From Apostichopus japonicus (Eukaryota; Echinodermata; Holothuroidea; Aspidochirotida; Stichopodidae): a stretch of DNA of 64,000 nucleotides. Positions 24,691-37,804 of this stretch are shown piece by piece. The stretch's first letter is position 1. Each line of letters starts with the position of its first letter. Below the pieces are notes generated by a model. The model searched no databases. It worked only from the letters and a program-made list of their open reading frames with translations, and was not told the DNA's origin. The position numbers and the translations under genes are program-made. The stretch lies in NCBI RefSeq assembly GCF_037975245.1, contig NC_092572.1, forward strand, positions 26,704,989-26,768,988. Reading direction: 5' to 3'.

Positions 24691-27037
24691 AGGCATACAT
24701 GTACTGTGCCAATGGTTAATCAATGTTGTTTGTATTCCAAAATATCTGCCAGGTGGTATCTCTACACACTGGTAATAATCTACATACACATACATGTACT
24801 GTGCCAATGGTTAATCAATATTGTTTGTATTTCAAATGTCTGCCAGATGGTATCTTTACACACTGGTAATAATCTAAAACACACATACATGTACTGTGCC
24901 AATGGTTAATCAATGTTGTTTGCATGGGCGGGATTACGGGGGGGCAAGAGGGGGCATTTGCCCCCCCACTTTTTCCCAGACCTTAGTTCACTTTTTGTCG
25001 TTTTTGCAGACAAATGTGCACAACCCTAATCGAAATTATTCCCCCACAACAGCTCTATCAAATAGGCCTATTTGTTTCGAATCTAAGTCGAATTTGTGTT
25101 TAACATCATAACATGAAGAAGCATGCAGAATAACTGCAGCTGAAGCTAGCACATGGTTCGCAGCACAGGTTACGAATCCTGGAGCTAATAAACTAGCGAT
25201 TCAATTCTGCATGTGATGAATCCGCGGCATGTGCTACAGTGCTAGCTTCAGGAATTGATTTTCAACGTTGCTGCTCTACTGAATGCGTTGAATAACTAAA
25301 TCCAGAGAAACGATTTACGAAAGCCAGATTTGCATATTGGGTATATCAATAATTAAATTCAATACACTGACACATGACACCCCCCCCCCCAGTGTCATTC
25401 AACAATATGCAATGGCAATGCCGATGTAACTTCTTTACTTGAAGTGGGTGCTGAACATATTCTTGATCGGTAAAATGCACAATATACTAATAATTTTAGG
25501 GGGAAAGAACTGTCTAGATGCGATTTATTGTTACCAGAGGTGTCATATCTGCTGATCTAGGATTTCCTTTTTGCTTAAATTTCGACGTGCCAACAGATGG
25601 TGGTGCACCGCCTAAATAGTGACGTATAAGCTTCAGTTGTACATCACCATATAAGTTCCTCTATCCGTCCTCCCTAAATTTACACACGTTCATTAATTGT
25701 TTAGATGCAATTTAAAGCCTATATGGGTGTTAATTTTACCGATCTAAGGGTACCTTTCATCGAAAATTTCGACGCTCCTTGCCGATGGTGGCGCTCCGCT
25801 TAGATAGTGACGTATAACAATAGTTGTACATCACCATCTGACCATATGTTCTACTATCAATCCTCTTCAAATTTTTAAACGAAAATTAACTATCTAGATA
25901 CAATTGCAGACATGAGATCCATATTTCAAGGATGGGTACATGCAGCTTATAGCACTCGGAAAGTGCCGTTTCCGGCCATCTGGAGGGTTTGTAAAGCCAA
26001 AAAATTTCTTGTACGCTACGCGCCAACCGATGGTGGCGCTCCGCTTAGATAGTCTTGCTGGCAGGTTTGCCCCCCCACTTTCACAACTCAAATCCCGCCC
26101 CTGGTTGTTTGTATTTCAAAATGTCTGCCAAGGTGGTATCTTTACACACTGATAATAATCTACAACACATATACATCTACTGTGCCAATGGTTAATCAAT
26201 GTTGTTTGTATTTCAAAATGTCTGCCAGGTGGTATCTTTACACACTGATAATAATCTACAACACACATACATGTACTGTGCCAATGGTTAATCAATGTTG
26301 TTTGTATTTCAAAATGTCTGCCAGGTGGTATCTTTACACACTGATAATAATCTACAACACACATACATGTACTGTGCCAATGGTTAATCAATGTTGTTTG
26401 TATTTCAAAATGTCTGCCAGGTGGTATCTCTACACACTGATAATTATCTACAACACACATACATATACTGTGCCAATGGTTAATCAATGTTGTTTGTATT
26501 TCAAAATGTCTGCCAGGTGGTATCTCTACACACTGATAATTATCTACAACACACATACATATACTGTGCCAATGGTTAATCAATGTTGTTTGTATTTCAA
26601 AATGTCTGCCAGGTGGTATCTCTACACACTGATAATTATCTACAACACACATACATGTACTGTGCCAATGGTTAATCAATGTTGTTTGTATTTCAAAATG
26701 TCTGCCAGGCGGTATCTCTACACACTGATAATAATCTACACCACACATACATGTACTGTGCCAATGGTTAATGTTGTTTGTATTTCAAAATGTCTGCCAG
26801 GTGGTATCTCTACACACTGATAATAATTTACACCACACATACATGTACTGTGCCAATGGTTAATGTTGTTTGTATTTCAAAATGTCTGCCAAGGTGGTAT
26901 CTCTACACACTGATAATTATCTACAACACACATACATGTACTGTGCCAATGGTTAATCAATATTGTTTGTATTTCAAAATGTCTGCCAAGGTGGTATCTT
27001 TACACACTGATAATAATCTACACCACACACACTAATG
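24691..27037 (+). repeat. 96-bp satellite array, interrupted by a hAT insertion
   Basis: The unit contains ctgtgccaatggttaatc, then tgttgtttgtatttcaaaat, gtctgccaggtggtatct and acacactgataataatctac. The period is 96 bp (93 in copies lacking tca). Three units lie left of 24923 and about ten to the right of 26103. Because the period is a multiple of three and the unit has no stops in one frame on each strand, apparent 210-residue proteins appear on both strands; they are not genes. Confidence 0.95.
24923..26103. mobile_element. Non-autonomous hAT element 3 (1181 bp) inside the satellite
   Basis: Ends are catgggcgggatt and aatcccgcccctg, imperfect inverted repeats. The 8-bp duplication gttgtttg is exact (24915-24922 and 26104-26111) and is part of the satellite unit, so removing the element restores the unit. 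Inside are several related segments with the pattern gatct-aggg, ttcgacg, gccgatggtggcgctccgct, tagatagtgacgtata and ttgtacatcaccat (near 25555-25650, 25738-25850, 25965-26055). The same motif occurs once in the elements at 19973 and 30396. No transposase. Confidence 0.92.
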
Positions 27038-27040
27038 TAT

Positions 27041-27047
27041 GTATATG

Positions 27048-27080
<33 letters not shown>
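27041..27080. repeat. (TA)n microsatellite
   Basis: atgtatgtatatg followed by about 14 ta units, directly at the right edge of the 96-bp satellite. Confidence 0.9.
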
Positions 27081-27081
<1 letters not shown>

Positions 27082-30000
27082 TAGAGTGAGACTAGGTGTT
27101 CCACTACTAAAGTGTTCCACTAGTCTCAACATATATTTCGCTGTCCACCGGACATAGAAAACTCTGCGCCAAGATAGACGCAAACCAACCAACTTTATAC
27201 ATACATATACTGTACCACCTGTTAATCAATGTTGTCTGTACTTTCTGGAGTTAAATCTGGTGATTATCCATCCAGATTTGACTAACAGAAGCTAGATATA
27301 GTTCATTCTGTCACCTGGAAATCTAATCTGTTAATACCATGAAGCCCCACTGAAATGGATCGACCCAGGAACGGTGAAATTATGGGCCAGAAACTTTTAA
27401 GGATTTACCCGCCAATCCCCACATTAACTGCCATTAAAGGAATAAACAGCAATTTATTCAATTTGTGAGGTAAAAACATTTTCCTGCATTTAATAGATAT
27501 TGTTTAAACACTCTGCCCCAACCATGGTCTTGATGCTTTGCTGTATCGTGTTGATCATGAGTCTTGGATATTTGTGCTGACTACATCAAAGAGTTGGGGA
27601 TGCTAACCTAGATGGAAGAGTTGTTGAGAAAATTATACTAATGTTATCCATATAGGGGAAAAAGGTGTTGTAATTAACACTATTGAATGAAACCTGAAAT
27701 AGCAAAATGTGTCAAGCTCATGTACAGCGTAATATATACCACTAAATGGCAAAAACAAAATGGTTGAGGTACAGATATCTCGAGATGAGATTAATTTCTC
27801 GAGATCAGATTAATTTCTACATGCTTTAAACCAAAGGAAAATTAACTCAGTCATCAGTAAGTTGCATATAATTGACCTAAAAAAAAAACAACTGAAATAT
27901 TACATCTGAAAAAAAAAATTGAAAATGATATTAAAGAAGATTTTTTTTTTTTATGTTAAAGAAAGGAATTAGAAATGACTCAACTAGGTCTCTTATCCAC
28001 ATGGGATTTTAACATGAGTTGATAATCCAATGAATCAGGAAATGTGAGTTGTCTGGGCAAAATTACAAAATTTTTACTACACATATCTGTTTGGGGATGA
28101 AATTTGGCCAGAAACTGGAAAGGAAATTAACATTCTGATGTATTCTATTAGGAAGAGCTCTAATTAATGACAAAATTTACTCACAAAAAATGAAAAAAAA
28201 AAAAGCAGATGAAAAATGCAACTTAAAAGTCATTCCCCTTTCTCTATATCATGACTTTGACAGTTCAACTATTGTGAACGTATACATTTTTATTTTCTGA
28301 CAAAAGATGGATATTTTGGGTTAAAGGTCGTTAGTATTATCCCTAAAATATGCTAGACATTCAGATAATGGTCACCTAAAATTGCTCAGATTTTTAAGAG
28401 CAATTTACTGCCAGTGTCTAAATTTAGTTAACCCACACTGAGACATTTATTTTTTTTGGCCATCCTTTATTGAAATTACCTTTGCATATCATTTGCATAT
28501 TTATGTAAAGTCTTTTTAAACATGCAAGAAGAAAAGGAGAATTGACATAACTGAAGTAGCGAGCAAGAACCCGAATGAAAAAGCAATTTAGTTGAGGAAG
28601 AAAAAGCAAAGAACTTAATATTGATTTTAATTGCTCCTAACTTTAATATAAGACCCAATTGTACTATATGTAGATTAGAGGATATATATTATATTGTCCA
28701 CTTTTCAACTATGTGCAAAATATTCGTTGCAAATTAAGGCCTCTCCTCTCAATTTTTTTTTTTTTTTAATGAAAATGAAAATGAGAATGTAATATCTTAG
28801 TTGGAAGTTCAAAAAGTTTTAACGATGCTTTTAAAAGTAAAATATATCCCGAAAAAGAAGTCTCATTTTGGAGAATAGAAATTGAAGACCAAACACTTCC
28901 TACTTTAACATCCAAAATGACATTTTAAATTATCTATTTATTTTAACAATCCTGAATGTTGGTGAGAAAAAGACTAATTGACATCCCTGGGGAATGTGAT
29001 TAACTTTAAATTTCCTGCAATTCTGAGCAATTTCTCAAACTTTTTGACCGATACCGATGTTTGTTACGATCCAAATTAAACATTAACAGCCTAATATTAT
29101 AGTGAGAGTATGATTTTGTTGGACTTATGCAAATAAATAATTTGTTTTAAGAGGGAAGTCCTGCTAATGTAGAATAAATATACCATAAATTAATTAAAGC
29201 TACATTTTGCAATGGATTTCAACTCTGTTCCAAATCTTATCAGTCTGTGTACCAGTTGACAGGGAGGGTGAGGGGGGAGGGTGATAGAGGATTGAATCAG
29301 CTGGGGAGGGGGGGGAAGGACTTTGAGGGGCATGACTTTGATTTAAGGGGACAAAATCACCACAACATAATCTCTTAAAGGGTGTAAAGACTTGCGCAAA
29401 TAGAAACGTCTAATGCCGGTAATCTGACCTAGTTTCGAACGAGGTGTAACAGAAGTGTTAGACACCACCATCGATCCCAGAAAATGCACACACAGCTTGC
29501 TACCGTCAGTAATGAGACACTAGTGTACAGTCAGTACATACAGCTGCGGTCAATACACACAGCAGAGTATACAAACGATATAGCGATGGACATCTCAGGT
29601 TCAGCTAAAGATAACAAGGTACCACGTTTCATTACTGTCCGCATTTTGTGGCGACACAAACAAAACGTCACTTGCAAGCAACAGAAAGTTAGCTTTTTCA
29701 GATGGCCGCACATGGTTTGGGGCGATTCTTCAATGCCTTTAACTAATTCCCAGTTGGCAGAATGAATCTTTTGCTTTATGAGAGCTGTGGATACGGAAGC
29801 TTCTTGAACTGATTTGAATGTCTTTCAATAAACTTGGGGCACTTTTGAAATGCAAAATATTGGTTTAATATCCTAACAAAACGGAACGCTTGTTATAAGT
29901 AGCGAAATTACCAAAGCACAATCAAAGGGGATTTCTAGTTAACCAATATAAGATATGGGTACTGTTATTCATTAAAACACAGATTGGCACACTTCTAGTT

Positions 30001-30395
30001 TATGAAATGGGACGTTTTCTTTAAGGATTTAAAAAAAGTGCTGGGCACATACATGCCCTCCAATAATTGTGCCCCCATGTCTACTGTACCTGATGTAAAT
30101 TACACCCGAGCAGTAGTAGAGTTGTGAAAGAAGGTTTGCAGTCACGTGATTTGGAGGTGGCCATTTTGTATCCTGAATACAAGTGCTTAGTTACCGACAT
30201 GTGAATGTAGCAGTAAAACTCGGTATAGGCCCGCCTATGATTGGTTGCCACTGTCGTTAAAGATGGCACCTGTTTTGCAAAGGCCGGGTGCATAAATCTC
30301 ACTGAAAATGAGTCGTGCAGGTACCGCGATTGGCGTCCCTCTGGCAATCATGAAAGAATGAATTCTGATGAGAGCAAAGAAGGGACATAGGGGCG
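27081..30395. other. Intergenic, no confident gene
   Basis: AT-rich. At 29586 an ATG in a fair context opens a short frame (MDISGSAKDNK) that meets a gt, but no partner exon follows, so I do not call it. The segment 30100-30350 is richer in CpG and has promoter-like sites, described separately. Confidence 0.45.
30130..30330. promoter_or_regulatory. Promoter-like patch (E-box, YY1-like, CCAAT)
   Basis: Contains gtcacgtgat (USF-type E-box), ggccattttg (YY1-like in reverse), gattggttgcc (inverted CCAAT box) and a raised CpG content within 200 bp. No linked exon was found. Motif clusters of this size can arise by chance. Confidence 0.25.
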
Positions 30396-30758
30396 CAGTG
30401 GGGGAGCGTCCATACCGTCAGGGGGGCGGATGGCCCCCCCCTGATGGACTCAAATGGACTGCTGGCGCCCTTTTCAGCTTTTCATTTATTCACGCTTATT
30501 GACTTTTTTATTGCGCTCTCATCTACCTAATGACATTTGTCACATTTTGTTGGCGATGACACCTATTTATTCTTCGTTTATCTGCAAATTAGCAAGGCCT
30601 GGAAAGGGTCATTTCCGGCGATCTAGGGAGTATCTTTACTCAAAACATTTCTGAACGCTCCACGCCAACCTGTGGCGGCACTCCGCTTAGATAGTGTCGA
30701 AAGTGCCCCTACTGACCATTTTCGCCCCCCCTGACCAATACCCCTAGCTCCGCCACTG
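30396..30758. mobile_element. Non-autonomous hAT element 2 (363 bp)
   Basis: Starts cagtgggggagcg and ends agctccgccactg, with an exact 8-bp duplication taggggcg (30388-30395 and 30759-30766). The interior is nearly identical to the 19973-20353 element, with small deletions and one terminal substitution. Same family, separate insertion. Confidence 0.93.
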
Positions 30759-30766
30759 TAGGGGCG

Positions 30767-33742
30767 GGCTTGGGGTTACAAACTGAGAAACATGCCACGT
30801 CCGGTCATCTCCCACCAAGTGACCAATTTATCCTCCTTTGAATACTTTGGCACCCATTTATGACAGTTAAGACACTGCATTACCAATCAATCAACCAGCA
30901 TGTGTGAGATCTATACCACAACCATCATAATAATACACAAAATCTCACATTGACACTGGATACAAAATGGCAGCCATTTGTGAGCACTGAGTTGTGGAGA
31001 CATTTTACTCTCTCTCTCTACCTATGGCTCTGAATTATGTACAAGTAGATAAATTAGCAATCAATATTTTATGTAAAATCCCCACAGTATAATGAATATA
31101 TAATCATCCTATGGGGTTGCATCATAAGGCCTGCTCTGTGGTGTTTTGTAATTGTTATTGACAATTTTATCCCTTGGATATACAGAAAATTCAGTATATA
31201 TGCTACTAGTACTCCCACACATTGAATATAGTGTGTTATTATACTATTTTTCTACATTATACTTTCAAAGTTATAATCAATGGCTTATTTGATCATTTGT
31301 ACCAATTTTGACTGAATAACAAAATTTAATACAAAGTCATTGCCATCTTTCCTCTAAACCGTCAAATGTTGCAAAATGCATAAGTTTAATTAATGCATTA
31401 TCATCATACCTAGGTTAAAAATTATTGCATACTATATATATACATAAATAGATAGCACACATAGTACTGTAGTAAGCCTACACATGCCACACAGTGTAAC
31501 AGTTACATGTTAACCACTCAATAGGCAGCAGCATCATACAGTACAGTACTAGTACACGACACACTACAGCTCACATAACTGTATATATATATGTACATAT
31601 ATATACACCACTAACACGTACAGTCAGCATGTACAGTGGGCGGACGGCGGGTACTGGGTACACGGCACAGCGCTACAAGGAAGTAATAGCCGAGCAGAAA
31701 GTGAAATGGGAATAACAGGACTTGAAGACGACAGTGATTGGTACAGAACGACACAGAGGCGACCATAGATACAGTGTGACCTCAAACATTGGGTATAGTG
31801 CTGATCTGAAGGCAAAGAAGATCATGGTGTAGGCTGCTATACAGTGCTGTTAATGGCTGATAATTAAAAGAGGTCTAGATATATGATTGTTCTACTTAGT
31901 ATATTATTTAATGAATATTATTTGCTAAAGCTGGGGTTGGCATCAAATGGAATGAAGATTATTTTAAACATTTAAGAGTGATGTGTTTTACAGTAGTTCC
32001 CCCTTCCTAGCTGCCCCCAAATATAATATTATATAAATATATTATATTGATATATATTTCCAACTCATTATGATTTCAACTATTTAACTTATCTAATGTG
32101 AGCATGCATCTGGATGCATACACAAAGTTAAGAAAAAAAAACATTTCCAGAATGTTAGGTAGACTGAAAATGTTGTCATTAATTTATAATGGTAATAGCT
32201 GTTCTCATGTAGCTAATCCAAGTTTAGCACAGAAAGAAATTAAAAAAAGCAATAGTATTCTGATATTACAAGGCGATATTCAAATTTTGTTGACATCAAA
32301 GTAGGTTTCTCTTATTGTCCCAGAGGCTGGGGGGGGGGGTTCCATCAACTTTAGATCCCCCACCCCATCCAGCTATTGTTTTCCTTTCTTCATATAAAAC
32401 ATGGTAACCCAAACATAATGTCATAGAAACTTTTTAAGTAGTCATATTAATATCCGTGACATTGTGACCCATGCTTGCCGTGAACCTAAACTTTATATCG
32501 AGAGTGCAGACTTAGTTACCTTGTGAACCTAATCCTAGGCCTAATACATACACCATGAAACAAAATGGTGGAAGCTGTGATTGTTTTTGTTACTTCTTCA
32601 TATCAGCCAGCCATTATTGTGGAGGAAACCTTGTCAGCCATTAATACGAAAGGCCAATATAAAGTTGGCTATTCCTCTTTCAGCAGTGTGGGCTAAACTT
32701 TGACAGGAAAGCTAAATAGCTAAACACAAGATTGTTTTTGCCCGTTTTACTTTCTAGTCAGATCTGATTTCAAGAGAGGAAAGTTTAAAGTTGCCAGCAA
32801 TCCTGTATAGTATATCAACCAAGTCATGGTAAAAGATACTTGCTATCTATGATATATATACCACTTATGCATATTCATGAGGCTGGCTATTGTCTTTCAT
32901 TGTGCTGGGAAACATACCTGGTTCTTAGATTTTTTTTATGACCTTCTGGCCGTTCCTTGTTATTATGTTCTTCTACCATGATCTATCACCAACTGATATT
33001 TGAAATGTATATCATTTTAAATGCATATTCATGAGGCAGGCAATATCACCTTTCTTTGAAGGAAACCTACTATGTACAGCCTGTTAGTTTTTCATAGTCT
33101 TTTACACTGTTTGACTGTGTGTTCCCTGTATTGTTAACAGCTGTTGAATGAGATACAGAGGTCATGTATATTACAGTGGAGGCATGCTCTGTAATATGAG
33201 AGTTAACTTGAAAATGTGTTTTATAACTATCCAAATGTTCAAGGTGTTTAATAATTAGATTTTGTGTAATTGTTTAACCATTTCATGGGTAAACATTTAC
33301 ATAATTAAATGTATAACTGCTTGAAAGTTTACACGTTAAACTGCCAAGCTTAATGAACAACTTTTAGGGTGGAATTTCATCCCCCAAAAAATTCCTTCAA
33401 CATGAACTCAAACATTCTGCTATGAAGATTAATTATATACTGGTGACCCCTCTTGAGGTTTTATATTAGTGTTTTTCTATTACAAGACATTTCATTTAAA
33501 GAATAAAAAAAAATTAAAAAGATAAAAAAAATTAAAAAACAGTTTCCATTCCATTTCACTCTCTTCAATTCTATTCAGTTTGATTAATGGTTGACCATGT
33601 ACTCAAATTCCATTTCATAACTAAGACACATTTCGAAATTTATCATTAGCTAATTTTTTTTGTATGTGGTTAACAATAAAAGCACCGAGATGGCTTGGCA
33701 ATGATCTTTGCTAGCACAAGCTAAGTTTTTTTGTTCATACAG
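30767..33742. other. Intergenic, nothing recognised
   Basis: AT-rich, with G and A homopolymers. Two similar atgcatattcatgaggc segments (near 32867 and 33020) hint at a small dispersed repeat. No supported exon. Confidence 0.45.
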
Positions 33743-33828
33743 TTAAATCCGAACTGCTGTACGAAATGTTTCCTGAAAGAAATGAGGGCAGTATTGAAGA
33801 ACTTGGCATGCATGGATTATCCGGTTGT
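33743..33828 (+). CDS. Possible isolated coding exon, CUE-like (weak)
   Basis: Between an acceptor-like ttttttgttcatacag and a donor-like gtgagc, one frame reads KSELLYEMFPERNEGSIEEL. L-x-E-MFP followed by an I-x-x-L pattern resembles the start of a CUE ubiquitin-binding helix. The entry phase needs one upstream base. No exon before or after it could be joined, and the exon would be only 86 bases. It may be chance. Confidence 0.25.
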
Positions 33829-34154
33829 GTGAGCTGATTAATTTTACTTTGGCATCGGCTTTGAGTACAACGTTTCTGTATACTGCCGAGTCGGACGAAT
33901 CCAACCGTAATAGTAATTACCGACTTTGCGATCTGCTTTACACTCATTGCCGTCTTTGTAATCGGCCATCCCTCTCACGGTTTGAAAGGTCGCTAAGCGT
34001 GACTCCATAGTTTTTCCCTTTTCATAAAAAGACTTAAGAAGGATTTCTCAGTTTTATCGATTTCAATCCAATTTTCAGTAATACTCGTGATAAGATGTGT
34101 AAGGCTCTAAGAGTAGCCATTATGAAATGGTCAAAATCTGCCATAAAAAGTTCC

Positions 34155-34213
34155 AGCTGTCGTACGGCTTAGCAATCTGAAGGTTCCAGGGTCCGATCCC
34201 TGGCCGGATCACA
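34155..34213 (+). repeat. Possible tRNA-derived SINE fragment
   Basis: gcttagcaatctgaaggttccagggtc-type sequence carries a B-box-like ggtccgatccc in a CCAGGG/CCCTGG stem, then ggccggatcac, like the 3' half of a tRNA-type SINE head. The A box and 5' half are missing and the T-loop is one base short, so it is not a functional tRNA gene. Confidence 0.3.
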
Positions 34214-37200
34214 AGTAAGGTGGGGTGTCATCCAAGAGCGATCTACAGTTTTCGTAAAAAATACCTGCCCCATTATTAATATTATTGTTATTATCTTTAA
34301 AAGGATATTCTGATAACTCAAGTTGATCACTTAGTAAAATTGCTGAATTTTTTTTTTTTTATCCGTCTGCGAAAATCACATGCTCATAGCATATTGCACT
34401 GCGAAGAAACGAATGTTTAAAATTTGGTAATATTTCGTAAATTTATCTGGCAATTTAGTAGCAGAATGGATGATGTCATCAGGACAATTTAGTTGAGAAT
34501 GTCTTTGTTTTTTCTATGTTGCATTCAATGAACCATATCTTGCGTTAGGGGCAAGATATTGAGACTGGGGTTCATAATTCAACTAGCAGTCTGGAATAAT
34601 TTTTATATGTCATATTGGAAAAATTTTTATACTTTTGTTTGTCACCAGAATATATCCTTTTTAACTTACAATTTGTGAACATGGGTCGTATCCAATTTCA
34701 TTCAGGTATGACTTGATATACGAGATTGGTATGGATGAATATTATGCATAGTAAAAGTAAGATCTATGTGTACAGAGAAATCAGAATGAAACAGTAATAA
34801 GAACGATCAGAATTTTCAGTAAATTATAAATATTATTACACTATACAGTATAAATACATTATCAAAATATGTACATGTTTCTCTCTTAAATTATTATTAC
34901 TATTAATTTTTGTGAAATATATTCATATTTTTTAACTGAATGGGGCTGCAATATGTACATTTGGCCCACTTAAATTTTTTATTATTAATTTTTTTATTAT
35001 TTGTTATATTTTTAATGAAGGGGGCTCACTGTGTACAAGATGCCCTAACCTGCTGCAGAAAAAAAATATTTACTTCATACTCTATAAGGAGTATACACTT
35101 TTAAGTTCATGTAATGCCTTTCATTACAAAAAAATACCATAACCACCCAGGGTTGCTCCTGATGATAGCAAATACCATCTTCCTGAAGAAGGCGGCCAAC
35201 TGTGTACAAAATGAAAATCCATTTGCCTATGTGAGGCAAAACTTCAGGATCAACCATGAATAAAATCCCCCATTGTGCAAATCCCACAGCCTGAATCATT
35301 CTGTACAGTACAACTGATAGGAAGTGTACTGTCACAAGGATATCTACAATCAGGCCCTTTCTTCCAATAGTTTGGTGTCATCTATCAATTCAAATTTCCA
35401 TATTCAAATGTCCCAGGGGTTTGAAAACATAGTTAAGCCACTTATTCTGAGCCGGACTTGTACAGCAAGGTGGGAAATTTTTGTTTATTGCCCCCTTCAT
35501 CAAGTCCTACTGGTAGCATACGCCCATTAAAAGCCCCATTGACTTACACACTAAATCACAAAAGTAATGTGGTCTCTAAGTCTAGATAGAAGTTTTCACT
35601 AGCTTAACGCTACCCATCACCAGATAGCTGACAAGTTGGCCTTTCATGGCACATCAATTTTCCGTACCATGACCGTGAAAATTTTTTGCTATCCGAGCCG
35701 GAAGTTTTCGTCACTTGTAAACAAACCTCTTCACTCAGTGGTAAACAAATTTCCTACGCTGCTCCTGGGAAGCCGAAAGGGGTCTAAAATTGCCTCAACT
35801 GACCCAATTTTTTCACCACATGTACTTCCATTCATGATCTTCAACATGAAAGCCACAAAAAACTAGATTATGATTGATAACAGGTCACAAAAGATGTTCT
35901 CCTGCTGCTTTTTGGCACTTTTCCTGAAGGAGAACAATCGAGCGGATTGATATAGACTCTAATAGGAGTATGCCACCTACTAACTATGAAAATCACTTTT
36001 AGAAACAGCCGTTTATAAAACTAAGCATAAGTGAGGGCGCTATTCACTTTCATTTTAACACGTTCTATTTTCCAGCCAATAACAATAAATGCTAACATGG
36101 GATGATGATGATGCATTTATTGTAGCTAGGGTAGAAGAGTGGAGGGAAGAGGGGCAAGGGGGGGGTGGGAATTTGGTAAGAAATATTTGTCTCCTTTTTC
36201 TTTATAAATTCAATAATGTGATCATCTTCACATTCAAAAGTAATTTTTTTATGTATTAAATCACTGCCGTTACTTAATTTATGTTTCTCTTCTGTTGTAA
36301 AGCCCGTCTTATATAATCGCTTGAAACATATTTTCATATGATTGTTTTTATCTCATCGCAGAGCTGCAATTGCAAATTTTACTATCGGTCATCACTGCTG
36401 TTTAAATGCTAGTTTTCGACAGTAGTATTGTAATCATCATTTTATAAATGGAACTGAGAGGAAGAATTTGGTGGAAGTATAAATTTGTGAGCATCTTGAC
36501 TATTTGCACTATGCACAAAACACAGAGGTCAACATTTTACCTGCCATCTTGGAACCGCTGGCCAAGGCCTTTTCAATCTCTTTTGCTGCCAACCCACCCA
36601 GACCCTTTCCCCCTACCCCTTCCACCCCGTCATACACTCCTAAATTCCCAGCATTATCACAGCAACAATTAAACACTGCCATCAACATTTTCGTAGTCTT
36701 TTCCCCCAATGGTACCAACTGGTGAAGAGAAAGGGGGTCATTAAAATATCACCAATTAAAAACTATTTTTAAATCGATATGGATCCTATTCCCCTTTCGA
36801 TATCCACAAAGACGTATGAAAAGCAATACTTCTTTCTCTGAGCCGTTACCTAAAAGTACTCCACATTGCAACAATACTAAACAGACCCTTTTGATAGAGA
36901 AAGCACTTTACAGTGTATTCTGTTTTTGCCCAACCATCTGTTTGAGTTAATCGGTGATCCAAATATCTCCGTTTCCGAGAAATCCGTCAGTGATTTCGAT
37001 TTCTGTTTTAACTTGAGACGTATTTTCCTCTTTTGCTGAGTCAGACGATCACATTGTTTCGCGTCAGTTAATTAATAAATGAAAAATGCGAGATCAGCTA
37101 GTTTTTGCTTATATAGATAGGAGTAAAAAAGAAACCAAAAAAACAAAACAAAAAAAAATGCTCCAAAAATCAACAATGGATATCTGACTAAGCTCATGCG

Positions 37201-37532
37201 CATAAATCAAATGAATGAATATTCAATGGCTGTGTTTATTCAGATTAGTATCAAGTACTTACAAACTTTTTGCCATTTTTTGAAAGTTTGATATTAGTAA
37301 GGAAAAGAAATTGACATGGTCCAACGACTGAGCTACATTGTCACCAGATTTTATTATCCGATTTCATCAAGAAACTAAAAAAAACCCCCAAAAAATGGCT
37401 CTAAAAAAGTTTCTTCAAACGCTATCATATTCCCCCGATCAAAGTTGAATACTATGAAAGACTCACATTCATGGTAATTTGCTCATGAATATTCATAGGG
37501 GATGTAAATATGTTTTCTCGTTAGTCCACCAT
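34214..37532. other. Intergenic and 3' flank of the minus-strand gene, no confident gene
   Basis: AT-rich. An open minus-strand frame at 35075-35335 (86 residues) has no domain I recognise. The DNA at 35640-35780 has an ETS-like ccggaag. The minus strand at 36509-36620 could encode a short stretch ending near GSKMAG before gtaaaa, but no partner exon was found. AATAAA on the minus strand at 37350-37355 could serve the gene ending at 37533. Confidence 0.45.
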
Positions 37533-37635
37533 TCAGTCCATATCTATTTCTCCCTTTTCTGCGAGTTTCTCGTCAAACTTGTCCATCTCCAGCATCGCGG
37601 CCGCAATCTCCGACTCCTCTTCGCCGTTGTCGTAG
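37533..37635 (-). CDS. Uncharacterised coiled-coil protein, exon 5 (end)
   Basis: The acceptor ttctccttcag is followed by C, which completes serine with the AG of exon 4. The frame then gives YDNGEEESEIAAAMLEMDKF and DEKLAEKGEIDMD, with TGA at 37535-37533. An acidic tail with a short helix (EIAAAMLEMDKFDEKLAE). CpG-rich relative to its surroundings, as expected for an exon in AT-rich DNA. Confidence 0.87.
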
Positions 37636-37804
37636 CTGAAGGAGAAGCAAATGATCAAGACAGGTCTTTATCATTCCTCAAAATTGAACTCTGTGTGAAA
37701 TGGATTTTTGGTTTTTTTATGTACTGTAATTTCATGGCTTACTTCCAAGGACTTGTACTGACAGTATGAAAAGTGTGGATTTCTTGTTTCTAGTTAAAGA
37801 GGTT

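Noticed and set aside
26116-26820. Open frames of 210-212 residues on both strands
   Set aside because: They coincide with a 96-bp satellite whose length is a multiple of three; the proteins are 32-residue repeats on both strands with no domain.
34719-34750. Possible terminal exon reading YDLIYEIGMDEYYA then a stop
   Set aside because: The acceptor is plausible, but the phase does not join the only candidate exon upstream and the piece is too short to support by itself.
35075-35335. 86-residue minus-strand open frame
   Set aside because: No recognisable domain, no splice or promoter context, and composition similar to intergenic DNA.
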